This document shows positions 1-5,845 of a stretch of 6,362 nucleotides of DNA, one piece after another. The DNA comes from Christensenella sp. UBA5399 (lineage in GTDB: Bacteria > Bacillota > Clostridia > Christensenellales > Christensenellaceae). The DNA lies in contig DHOD01000143.1 of the NCBI GenBank assembly GCA_002407725.1, positions 38,888-45,249 on the forward strand, in the 5' to 3' direction. How positions within the stretch are numbered: the first letter of the stretch is position 1; every line of letters begins with the position of its first letter. The position numbers were made by a program, and so were the translations under genes. The notes beneath the pieces are model-generated. The model saw nothing but the letters and a program-made list of their open reading frames with translations. It searched no databases and had not been told where the DNA came from.

Positions 1-529
1 GGTGGGTAAAATCGCCATCAGCGACAGCATTCTGATGAAACCCGGCAAGCTGACGGACGATGAATTTGAAAATATGAAAACCCATACGACATTTGGTGGT
101 ATGGTCATAGATAAAATCAGCCAGAACACGGTAGAGAAAGCGTTCCTTACACATGCAAAGATATTTGCGGAAAGCCATCATGAAAAGTGGGACGGCAGCG
201 GATACCCATATGGCCTGAAGGGTGAGAAAATTCCCCTGCAGGGGCGGCTTATGGCCATTGCGGATGTGTACGACGAACTGATTTCCGAACGCCCATATAA
301 AAAAGCCATGGAGCATGCCAAGGCTGTTGACGTGATTAAGGAAGGGCGCGCAACACATTTCGACCCGACGCTTGTGGATCTGTTCGATTCGGTCAGCGAT
401 TCATTCTACAAGGTTACGCTTTTCTCACAAAAGCATGCCGCAACCGTGTCGGCCAGCCCCGACGCACTGCGCGAGCTGAACCAGATCCTCTACGGGTACC
501 ATACCAACGACAAGCAGCGCCCGGATTGA
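1..529 (+). CDS. HD-GYP domain protein, 3' part (cut by window edge)
   Basis: This is the C-terminal part of an HD-GYP phosphohydrolase, a family that degrades the second messenger cyclic-di-GMP. The 175 visible residues open with V-GKIAISDS, which continues the family signature HD-(I/V)-GKI, so the GTG at position 2 is an internal valine codon and not a start; the HD pair lies just outside the window. Also visible are KPGKLTDDEF and KTHT (residues 14-29), the metal-binding pair HH at 59-60, DGSGYP at 64-69 with the defining GYP, and the AIADVYD metal aspartate at 88. THFDP at 118-122 closes the domain. About 45 residues follow without a recognised domain. All visible active-site residues are present, so an active enzyme is likely; any N-terminal sensor (PAS, REC, GAF) cannot be seen. 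It is the only plus-strand gene and converges on the operon. Confidence 0.9.
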   Translation, partial: VGKIAISDSILMKPGKLTDDEFENMKTHTTFGGMVIDKISQNTVEKAFLTHAKIFAESHHEKWDGSGYPYGLKGEKIPLQGRLMAIADVYDELISERPYKKAMEHAKAVDVIKEGRATHFDPTLVDLFDSVSDSFYKVTLFSQKHAATVSASPDALRELNQILYGYHTNDKQRPD

Positions 530-563
530 CTGATACCGCTTACAGCCCCAATCAGGCCTTTTT
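521..563 (+). terminator. Possible weak rho-independent terminator of the HD-GYP gene
   Basis: CCGGATTG at 521-528 can pair with CAATCAGG at 549-556 with one mismatch across 8 positions, enclosing a 20-nt loop, and a run of five T follows at 559-563. The loop is long, the stem short and the right arm overlaps the last codons of rsfS on the other strand, so this is only a candidate. No T-run is present in the other direction, so I see no matching terminator for the minus-strand operon here. Confidence 0.27.
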
Positions 564-917
564 CTCCGGGGTATAATCGTAGTAGTTATCCTCTGTTTTC
601 CAGAGCCGTTCGATCTGGTAAAAATCCCTTTCCTCCTTGTGGAACAGGTGTACCAGCACATCGCCGTAATCGAGGACAATCCAGCGGCCCTGCCGCTCGC
701 CTTCTGCCCGCGCGGGCTTTTCTTCCCACTTCTCAAACATCTTCATCTGCAGGTCTTCCGCCAGCGTCTGCACATGCGTCGTCGACCCTGCGCTCGCCAC
801 CACAAAGTAGTCCGATATGATCGTCATGCCTTCCACTTTCAGCACTACAATATCCTGCGCTTTTTTCGCGTCCAGTATATCCGCTATGCTCTTCGCCTTA
901 TCCGAAATTTCAAGCAT
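552..917 (-). CDS. rsfS: Ribosomal silencing factor RsfS (Iojap/YbeB family)
   Basis: RsfS binds ribosomal protein uL14 on the 50S subunit and blocks joining to 30S, lowering translation in starvation. The 121-residue product is of family length. It carries the family hallmarks: an N-terminal helix (KAKSIADILDAKKAQDIVVL), ISDYFVVASAGSTTHVQTLAEDL around 34-56, and GRWIVLDYGDVLVHLF with RDFYQIERLW around 77-106. The ATG at 917 is the only sensible start, because an in-frame stop (the yqeK TAG) lies three codons upstream. A GGAGGAGGA sequence at 931-939, inside the last Glu codons of yqeK, is the likely ribosome binding site, although its 13-nt spacing is long. It is the last gene of the minus-strand string, 9 nt after yqeK. 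Clustering with nadD and yqeK is typical for this gene. Confidence 0.96.
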   Translation of the reverse strand: MLEISDKAKSIADILDAKKAQDIVVLKVEGMTIISDYFVVASAGSTTHVQTLAEDLQMKMFEKWEEKPARAEGERQGRWIVLDYGDVLVHLFHKEERDFYQIERLWKTEDNYYDYTPEKKA

Positions 918-926
918 CGTAAAAAT

Positions 927-1520
927 CTATTCCTCCTCCAATTCGTCTGCTCCCGTTTTTCTTGCTTCCATCAGCCTGTAACAATTGTATGCCGCAACCG
1001 TGTCGGCGTCAATGGTCGTCTTCTTCCTCAGCACCTCTCGCAGCGACATTTCCAGCCCTTCCAGCAGGCCCTGCCCTATGTCCGCAAACACCAGCTCGCG
1101 CAACTGGGCCACGCCCTCAAAATCCCTGGACGGCTCAACAAAGTCGGCCAGGTAGATCACCTTCTCCAGCAGCGTCATATCCGCCCTGCCTGTCGTGTGG
1201 TATTTGATTGCGCTCAACACTTCTTCATCTTCAACAATGCCGTTCTCATACAGCCAGCAGGCCGCGACCGGGCCGTGCAGCGTCTTCTCGGATACGGAGC
1301 TGATGCCGTACTGCCGCGCCAGCGCCGCGTTATCCATCTGTTTGGTGATGTCGTGCAGCATCCCTGCCAGCCCTGCTTTTTTCCAATCGGCGCCATGCCG
1401 CTTGGCAAGCTTGATTGCCGTTTGTTCCACACCCAGGCTGTGGGTAAATTTCTCGCCGCGCAGATACTTTTTCAGCAGCTTCAGCAGCTGGTCATGGTTT
1501 TTTGTATAATCCACTGGCAT
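927..1520 (-). CDS. yqeK: YqeK-type HD phosphohydrolase (predicted Ap4A hydrolase)
   Basis: YqeK proteins are HD-domain enzymes shown in other Firmicutes to split diadenosine tetraphosphate symmetrically into two ADP. In the 197-residue product the metal and active-site residues are in order: H27 (THSLGVEQ), H56-D57 (AGMLHDITK), H82 (LHGPVAA), H108 (IKYHTTG) and D126 (IYLADFVEPSR). The frame stays open upstream to 1577, but the ATG at 1520 is the real start: a perfect GGAGGA lies 8 nt before it (1529-1534) and the family begins near here. This start makes the gene overlap the 3' end of nadD by 29 nt, so its ribosome binding site sits within nadD coding sequence. That is consistent with coupled translation. 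rsfS follows after 9 nt. The C-terminal end is a run of acidic residues, ELEEE. Confidence 0.95.
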   Translation of the reverse strand: MPVDYTKNHDQLLKLLKKYLRGEKFTHSLGVEQTAIKLAKRHGADWKKAGLAGMLHDITKQMDNAALARQYGISSVSEKTLHGPVAACWLYENGIVEDEEVLSAIKYHTTGRADMTLLEKVIYLADFVEPSRDFEGVAQLRELVFADIGQGLLEGLEMSLREVLRKKTTIDADTVAAYNCYRLMEARKTGADELEEE

Positions 1521-2154
1521 GAATATATTCCTCCACCGGGGCAGGCACAAAATCTGCAATGCTCCTGCCTTCCGCAACCCTTTTCCGCACCTCGGACGAG
1601 CTGATGTTTAGCCCGTCGTAACGGGAGATCGATATCACCGCGTCGTATTTTTCCGCAAGCCGCGCCGCCTCTGCCGCCGTGGCCAGCTTCTCATGCTCCC
1701 TGCGCCGCACACACACAAACCTGGTCAGCTTGAACAGTTCCGCCACATTCCGCCATGTTTCCATCTCAAAAAGCGAATCCGACCCTATAATAAAATAAAA
1801 ATCCGTATCCTTATATTTTTGCGTAAGCTCCCGCATGGTGTCCACCGTATACGAGGGCCCCTCCCGCTTGATTTCCAGGTCGCTTACAGTCAGCCAGTCG
1901 GGCTCCAGTGCGCACAGCACGGCCATGCGAAGGCGCACATTTGCGGGGGCCGTCTCCACGTCCGTCTTGTGGGGCGGGTTGCCTGCCGGCAACAGCATCA
2001 CGCTGTCGAGTTCGCATTCTTCCTTCACGTTGTAGGCCATATCAAAATGCCCGTTGTGCAGGGGGTTGAACGTCCCCCCCAGTATCCCCACTTTCTTGTG
2101 CGGGTACAGCAGGCTCAGGCGGTCATCAATTTCTACAGCTGTTGTAAATTCCAT
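1492..2154 (-). CDS. nadD: Nicotinate-nucleotide adenylyltransferase NadD
   Basis: NadD makes nicotinate adenine dinucleotide from nicotinate mononucleotide and ATP, the common late step of NAD synthesis in the cytoplasm. The 220-residue product shows the nucleotidyltransferase signature GGTFNPLHNGH at 26-36, the substrate-loop PAGNPPHK at 57-63, the FIIGSDSL segment at 121-128, and the ATP-binding ISSSEVRKR at 184-192. The ATG at 2154 is preferred over the GTG two codons earlier, because GGAG at 2160-2163 lies 5 nt before the ATG but overlaps the GTG. About 20 residues precede the signature, where most NadD proteins have only a few; no better start exists downstream. The gene lies 12 nt after yhbY and overlaps yqeK by 29 nt. 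The signature is encoded across a run of seven G. Confidence 0.96.
   Translation of the reverse strand: MEFTTAVEIDDRLSLLYPHKKVGILGGTFNPLHNGHFDMAYNVKEECELDSVMLLPAGNPPHKTDVETAPANVRLRMAVLCALEPDWLTVSDLEIKREGPSYTVDTMRELTQKYKDTDFYFIIGSDSLFEMETWRNVAELFKLTRFVCVRRREHEKLATAAEAARLAEKYDAVISISRYDGLNISSSEVRKRVAEGRSIADFVPAPVEEYIHASGLYKKP
1529..1534 (-). promoter_or_regulatory. Ribosome binding site of yqeK inside nadD
   Basis: On the minus strand this reads GGAGGA, 8 nt before the ATG at 1520. It sits inside the nadD codons for the V-E-E-Y stretch near the NadD C-terminus. It decides the yqeK start over the 19-residue longer reading that begins at 1577. Confidence 0.8.
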
Positions 2155-2159
2155 AACCA

Positions 2160-2163
2160 CTCC
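2160..2163 (-). promoter_or_regulatory. Ribosome binding site of nadD
   Basis: GGAG on the minus strand, 5 nt before the ATG at 2154. It overlaps the alternative GTG start at 2160, which argues against that longer reading. Confidence 0.6.
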
Positions 2164-2166
2164 GCG

Positions 2167-2460
2167 TCAAATCTTGATCTTTCTGTTTTTCTTGTCGCTT
2201 GACTGGCGGTACAATATAAATTTGCGCCCGATCACACCGACCGAATCCGCACCGGTTGCCTGGCAAACGGCGTCGCATGCCTCGCGCGCGCTCACGCTGC
2301 TGTTCTGCTGCACCGTACCCTTCACCAGCTCCCTTGCCTCCAGCGCCTGGTCGGCCTGCACAATCACATTTTCCGTCACGCCGTCCTTGCCTATGTGCAC
2401 GATCGGCTCCTCTGTCTGTGCCGCTTTGCGCAGCGCCGCCCTCTGTTTACTGTTTATCAT
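2167..2460 (-). CDS. yhbY: YhbY/YqeI-family CRM-domain RNA-binding protein
   Basis: This is a small single-domain CRM protein of 97 residues, the usual length. E. coli YhbY associates with pre-50S particles, and the CRM fold binds RNA; a role in large-subunit assembly is inferred from the family. Visible landmarks are the N-terminal SKQRAALRKAA, the conserved turn IGKDGVTENVI around 22-33 that contains the GxxG loop, EARELVKG in the middle, and VIGRKFILYR near 75-84, followed by a basic tail (KKNRKIKI). The start is ATG at 2460, with GGAG at 2467-2470 placed 6 nt upstream. That GGAG forms the last codons of obg, whose stop is 3 nt away. It sits between obg and nadD as in many Firmicutes. Confidence 0.95.
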   Translation of the reverse strand: MINSKQRAALRKAAQTEEPIVHIGKDGVTENVIVQADQALEARELVKGTVQQNSSVSAREACDAVCQATGADSVGVIGRKFILYRQSSDKKNRKIKI

Positions 2461-2463
2461 CGC

Positions 2464-3729
2464 TCACTCCACAAAATCAAATTCTTCCCCATTCAGCCTG
2501 ACCGTATCGCCGTCGCGCGCACCCGCGTTCCGCAGCATTTTGATGATGCCCATGTCCTTGAGCAGCTTATGGAAGTGGCGCACCGAGTCGGGCTCGTCCG
2601 GATTTATTTTATCAAAAATACTCTCTATCAGCGTCCCGTTGATCTCCAGTACGCCGTCATCGCCCTTGCCCACCTCGGCAGTCAGGCGCGCGTCCTCATG
2701 TTCCCATTCCTCTATGACGCCTTCTTCCTCAATCACCTTCTCGTGCGGCAGTTCCTTCAATATCTCTTCCATCGCATACTTCACCCGGCTGGTTCCCTCG
2801 CCCGTCGCCGCGGAAACAAGGTAGACATCCAAATCCGGATGCGCCTTTTTAAACTGCGCCAGATTTTCTTCCGCCTCCGGCAGGTCGGCCTTGTTGGCAA
2901 CGACAATCTCCCTGCGCCCTGCGAGCACTGCGGAATATTGCTCCAACTCACTGCGGATGGCCGCATAATCCTCCAGCGGGTCGCGCCCCTCCGATCCGGA
3001 TATATCCAGCACATGCGCAATCATCCTTGTACGCTCGATATGCCTGAGGAAATCATGCCCCAGACCCGCGCCGCCGGACGCGCCTTCAATCAACCCCGGG
3101 ATATCCGCCATAATAAAGCTGTAATCGTCCGTCTTTACCACGCCAAGATTGGGCGCCAGCGTCGTAAAGTGATAATTGTCAATCTTGGGACGCGCCGACG
3201 TCATGCTGGAGAGCAGTGTCGATTTGCCCACATTGGGAAAACCCACAAGGCCGACATCCGCAATGGATTTCAGCTCCAGCGTGCCCTGCCGCTCCTGCAC
3301 CTTTTTGCCGGGCGTCGCAAATCGCGGGGTTTGCCGTATCGATGTGGAAAAACGCGCGTTGCCTTTTCCGCCGGGCCCGCCCCGCAGCACCACAACATTC
3401 TTTCCTTCCGTCACGTCCGCCACCACGCGACCCTCGTCGTCGTATATCACAGTGCCCACCGGCACCCCGATCACCAAGTCGCCTCCGGTTGCGCCCGTCA
3501 TGTTTTTCTTTTTGCCATTCTCGCCGTTTTCCGCTTTAAACACACGTTTCAGGCGAAAATCCATCAGCGTGCGCATACTCGGGTTCGCCGCAAAAACAAT
3601 ATTCCCGCCGCGCCCACCGTCGCCGCCGTCCGGCCCGCCCGCGTTGACGTATTTTTCCCTGCGGAACGAAACAGCACCGTTGCCGCCGTTGCCCGCCTTA
3701 ATTTTTATTTTAACCTTATCGACAATCAT
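2464..3729 (-). CDS. obg: Obg-family GTPase (ObgE/CgtA)
   Basis: Obg is an essential GTPase that assists late 50S assembly and links growth to guanine nucleotide levels. The 421-residue product has three domains. The glycine-rich Obg fold spans about 1-158, with GGPDGGDGGRGGN at 31-43 and GGPGGKGN at 117-124. The G domain spans about 159-330: P-loop GFPNVGKS 163-170, switch FTTL 188-191, DIPG 209-212, NKAD 279-282, SAA 306-308. The C-terminal OCT domain covers about 340-421 and ends with a short acidic tail. The frame is open to 3786, but MIVDKVKIKI at 3729 matches the family N-terminus exactly, so the extra 19 residues are rejected. The start overlaps the nth stop as ATGA. The only SD-like sequence, AAGGA at 3742-3746, is 12 nt away, so translational coupling to nth is likely. 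Confidence 0.98.
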   Translation of the reverse strand: MIVDKVKIKIKAGNGGNGAVSFRREKYVNAGGPDGGDGGRGGNIVFAANPSMRTLMDFRLKRVFKAENGENGKKKNMTGATGGDLVIGVPVGTVIYDDEGRVVADVTEGKNVVVLRGGPGGKGNARFSTSIRQTPRFATPGKKVQERQGTLELKSIADVGLVGFPNVGKSTLLSSMTSARPKIDNYHFTTLAPNLGVVKTDDYSFIMADIPGLIEGASGGAGLGHDFLRHIERTRMIAHVLDISGSEGRDPLEDYAAIRSELEQYSAVLAGRREIVVANKADLPEAEENLAQFKKAHPDLDVYLVSAATGEGTSRVKYAMEEILKELPHEKVIEEEGVIEEWEHEDARLTAEVGKGDDGVLEINGTLIESIFDKINPDEPDSVRHFHKLLKDMGIIKMLRNAGARDGDTVRLNGEEFDFVE

Positions 3730-4358
3730 GATTTCACATAATCCTTTTTTGACGGGCATACATCCGCCAGTATGCATTGCGCGCACAGCGGGCGCTGCGC
3801 CTTACACACCAGCCTGCCATGCCAAATCATCCAGTGGTGCGCCTGTGACCAGTCTTCCTTTTTGAACACCTTCTTCAGGCTTTCTTCCACCTTGTCAGGA
3901 TTTTTGGAATTCGCCAGCCCCAGCCTGTTTGCCACGCGTCCCACGTGCGTATCCACGGGGAAAGCCGGCTGGTTAAACGCAAATGCCAGCACCACGTTTG
4001 CCGTCTTTCGCCCCACGCCCGCAAGCGAGGTCAAATCTTCCATCGTATCGGGCACCTCGCCGCCATAGCTGTCCATCAGGCGGTTTGCACACAGCAGCAG
4101 GTTTTTCGCCTTGTTTTTATACAGCCCACACGTCCTGATATCCTGCTCCAGCTCGCCAAGCTCCGCCTGCGCAAGCTCTGCCGGCGACGGATACTTTTTA
4201 AACAGCTCTTCTGTAATGATATTGACCCTTTTGTCGGTGCACTGCGCCGCCAGTATGGTCGCTACCAGCAACTCGTAAGGGTTTTTAAAATGCAACGCGG
4301 TCTGCGTGTCCGCATACGCGCGCCGCAGCCGCTCAATAATTTGCTCTTTTCTGCTCAT
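3726..4358 (-). CDS. nth: Endonuclease III (DNA glycosylase/AP lyase)
   Basis: Endonuclease III removes oxidised pyrimidines from DNA and cleaves the abasic site by beta-elimination. The 210-residue product is full length and nearly collinear with the E. coli enzyme. The helix-hairpin-helix motif LAGVGRKTA holds the catalytic lysine K118, and VDTHVGRVANRLG holds the catalytic aspartate D136. The [4Fe-4S] cluster ligands are C185, C192, C195 and C201 with the classical C-X6-C-X2-C-X5-C spacing. The ATG at 4358 is chosen over the TTG at 4364. The purine-rich AAGAG upstream is too close to the TTG but about 9-10 nt from the ATG. It follows the TM1266-like gene after 2 nt and its stop overlaps the obg start by 4 nt (ATGA). 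Confidence 0.97.
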   Translation of the reverse strand: MSRKEQIIERLRRAYADTQTALHFKNPYELLVATILAAQCTDKRVNIITEELFKKYPSPAELAQAELGELEQDIRTCGLYKNKAKNLLLCANRLMDSYGGEVPDTMEDLTSLAGVGRKTANVVLAFAFNQPAFPVDTHVGRVANRLGLANSKNPDKVEESLKKVFKKEDWSQAHHWMIWHGRLVCKAQRPLCAQCILADVCPSKKDYVKS

Positions 4359-4360
4359 AT

Positions 4361-4621
4361 TCAATAACTCTTGTCCGTCAACAGGCTCTTGACCGTCACA
4401 CCCGGCAAATTGCCCAGCCTGCCGGTCACTGCGCCCAATTGTTCCGTTGTCAGCTCCACGATCAGCGACATCACATAAATGCCCCTATCGTGATTGGGGA
4501 TCCCTGTGCGCGCCATAATGCATTCAAAATACTCCGAAAGGATCTTGTTTACCTCCGCCACGCTTTTGCGGTTATCCTCTATAATGACCGCTATGCTGCC
4601 GATCCTTTTTTTGCCGTCCAT
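4361..4621 (-). CDS. TM1266-family ACT-like regulator (iron-only hydrogenase system regulator)
   Basis: The 86-residue product matches the small ACT-like family named after Thermotoga TM1266, annotated as putative regulator of the iron-only hydrogenase system because its genes often sit beside hydEFG. Recognisable pieces are RIGSIAVIIED (6-16), VNKILSEYFECIMARTGIP (24-42), the RGIYVMSLIVE strand (46-56), and LGNLPGVTVKSLLT (69-82), which fits a beta-alpha-beta-beta-alpha-beta ACT-type fold. There is no DNA-binding domain and the molecular role is unknown. The ATG at 4621 overlaps the protease stop by one base (TGATG), and nth begins 2 nt after the stop. No hydrogenase maturation gene is in view. 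The family call is firm by sequence memory; the hydrogenase link is only by name. Confidence 0.85.
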   Translation of the reverse strand: MDGKKRIGSIAVIIEDNRKSVAEVNKILSEYFECIMARTGIPNHDRGIYVMSLIVELTTEQLGAVTGRLGNLPGVTVKSLLTDKSY

Positions 4622-5832
4622 CAGCCTTCCCCTATCTGTTCATAAATCGCCTGCATCGCCGCCAGAATCTGCGGGTCTGTTTCCGCCGTCAGCGACGACG
4701 TATCCTCCGGCATCTCCACCACCACGTCTGGCGTAATACCCACGCCGTTGATCGTGTTCCCTAGGGGCGTGAAATATTCTGATGTGGTCAGCTTGACCCC
4801 GCCGCCCGAGTAAGGCATTTCCAGTATCGTTTGCGCCACGCCTTTGCCAAACGTCTGTGTCCCGATCACCTGGCCCCTGGCGCCATCCTGCACCGCGCCG
4901 GCAAAAAGCTCGCTGGCGCTCCCGGTCGCGCCGTTGACAATCACGGCTATCGGGATGTCGTTATATTCCCCTTTGGCAAAAAGGTCGCTTCTGTCGCCGT
5001 TTTTATCGATGCTGTATCCTATAATGCCTTCCGGCATAATCATATCCAGTATATCCGCCACGCTCTTGGCTGTGCCGTTCATATTGTCCCGGATATCGAT
5101 CACAATCCCCTCTACTTCTTCTTCCTCAATCAGCGCCGCCAGTGAATCTTCAAACTCCTTCACACAGTCGCCGTTGAAATCCGATATAATGATCTCGCCG
5201 ATCCTGTCATCCAGTGTGGAATAAGACACAGACGGCGTCGGCACCTCCGCACGCTTCATCACCGCGTCGCGCGACACCCCGTCGGTCGCAACAGTCAGCG
5301 TGACGTCCGACCCGCTTGGGCCGCTGATCAGGTTTTGCGCACTGTCAAAGTCCAGATTCCGCAGGTCGATGCCATCCACAGCCACGACCAGGTCGTTATT
5401 GAGTACGCCCGCCGATTCGGCAGGCCCCCCGCCATACACCGATACCACCCTGAGGTACCCGAGGTCCTGCGACACGGGCGCTACATGCATGCCCACGCCC
5501 ACAAACGTGCCTTCATTGCTGGCTGTAAAATCGCTGTATTCGTCATCCGGATAATACGCGGAATACGGGTCGCCCAGCGAATCCACCATGCCTTCAAGCG
5601 CGCCGGAAACCAGCGCATCCTCTTCCACGTCCTGGTAATAATATTCCTTGATCAGTCCTTCCAGGTCGCTGATCTCCATATATTTTGCAATGTCGTCATA
5701 ATTGCCGGTGCCAATGCGTATTTCATTGCCGCGCTCCTGCGACGTGATGTAGAAATACGTAAACAGGCCTGTAATCAAACAGGCCGATGCGGCAATCACC
5801 GCGCATAATATGATCACTTTTTTCTTGTCCAA
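4621..5832 (-). CDS. S41 family C-terminal processing protease (CtpA/CtpB-like), membrane-anchored
   Basis: This is a 403-residue serine protease of the tail-specific/CtpA type. Such enzymes cut proteins near their C-terminus outside the membrane. Residues 6-30 form one hydrophobic segment after DKKK, so it is likely a signal anchor with the rest outside. Then follow an N-terminal helical region (GALEGMVDSLGDPYSAYY, 77-94), a PDZ domain (about 108-190) and the S41 core. The Ser-Lys-Gln triad is visible as S305 (ATGSASELFAGA), K330 (TFGKGVAQ) and Q334, with the 25-residue Ser-Lys spacing of CtpB. Unusual is DIRDNMNG at 246-253, where the family has DLRNNPGG. The start is TTG, supported by GGAGG 7 nt upstream. 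It lies 13 nt after the peptidoglycan-binding gene. Substrate unknown; a cell-wall-related target is inference from the neighbour. Confidence 0.94.
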   Translation of the reverse strand: MDKKKVIILCAVIAASACLITGLFTYFYITSQERGNEIRIGTGNYDDIAKYMEISDLEGLIKEYYYQDVEEDALVSGALEGMVDSLGDPYSAYYPDDEYSDFTASNEGTFVGVGMHVAPVSQDLGYLRVVSVYGGGPAESAGVLNNDLVVAVDGIDLRNLDFDSAQNLISGPSGSDVTLTVATDGVSRDAVMKRAEVPTPSVSYSTLDDRIGEIIISDFNGDCVKEFEDSLAALIEEEEVEGIVIDIRDNMNGTAKSVADILDMIMPEGIIGYSIDKNGDRSDLFAKGEYNDIPIAVIVNGATGSASELFAGAVQDGARGQVIGTQTFGKGVAQTILEMPYSGGGVKLTTSEYFTPLGNTINGVGITPDVVVEMPEDTSSLTAETDPQILAAMQAIYEQIGEG

Positions 5833-5839
5833 CCAATAA

Positions 5840-5844
5840 CCTCC
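5840..5844 (-). promoter_or_regulatory. Ribosome binding site of the S41 protease (supports a TTG start)
   Basis: GGAGG on the minus strand with a 7-nt spacer to the TTG at 5832. No ATG lies near, and the next start-type codon (GTG, codon 6) would cut into the lysine-rich head of the membrane anchor. This makes TTG the likely start. Confidence 0.75.
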
Positions 5845-5845
5845 G

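Noticed and set aside
2..4. GTG as start codon of the HD-GYP gene
   Set aside because: The sequence V-GKIAISDS continues the HD-(V/I)-GKI motif, so the codon is an internal valine and the gene begins before the window.
639..1604. A 321-codon open frame on the + strand opposite rsfS, yqeK and nadD
   Set aside because: It spans three real genes on the other strand, has no ribosome binding site of note and no domain; composition is typical of an antisense shadow.
2054..2824. A 256-codon open frame on the + strand, Ser-rich
   Set aside because: It overlaps nadD, yhbY and obg in antisense and is low-complexity in Ser and Pro, as expected from reading these genes backwards.
2395..3741. A 448-codon open frame on the + strand opposite obg
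   Set aside because: It lies antisense to the complete, well-conserved obg gene; its product is rich in His, Arg and Gln without any known domain, and the openness follows from the codon bias of obg.
3730..3786. Nineteen-residue N-terminal extension of Obg
   Set aside because: The family begins at M-x-x-D-K-V-K-I; the extension is simply the nth 3' end read in another frame.
4621..5832. The S41 protease as a catalytically dead homologue because of the DIRDNMNG motif
   Set aside because: Ser305, Lys330 and Gln334 are all present with correct spacing, so loss of activity cannot be concluded from the motif change alone.
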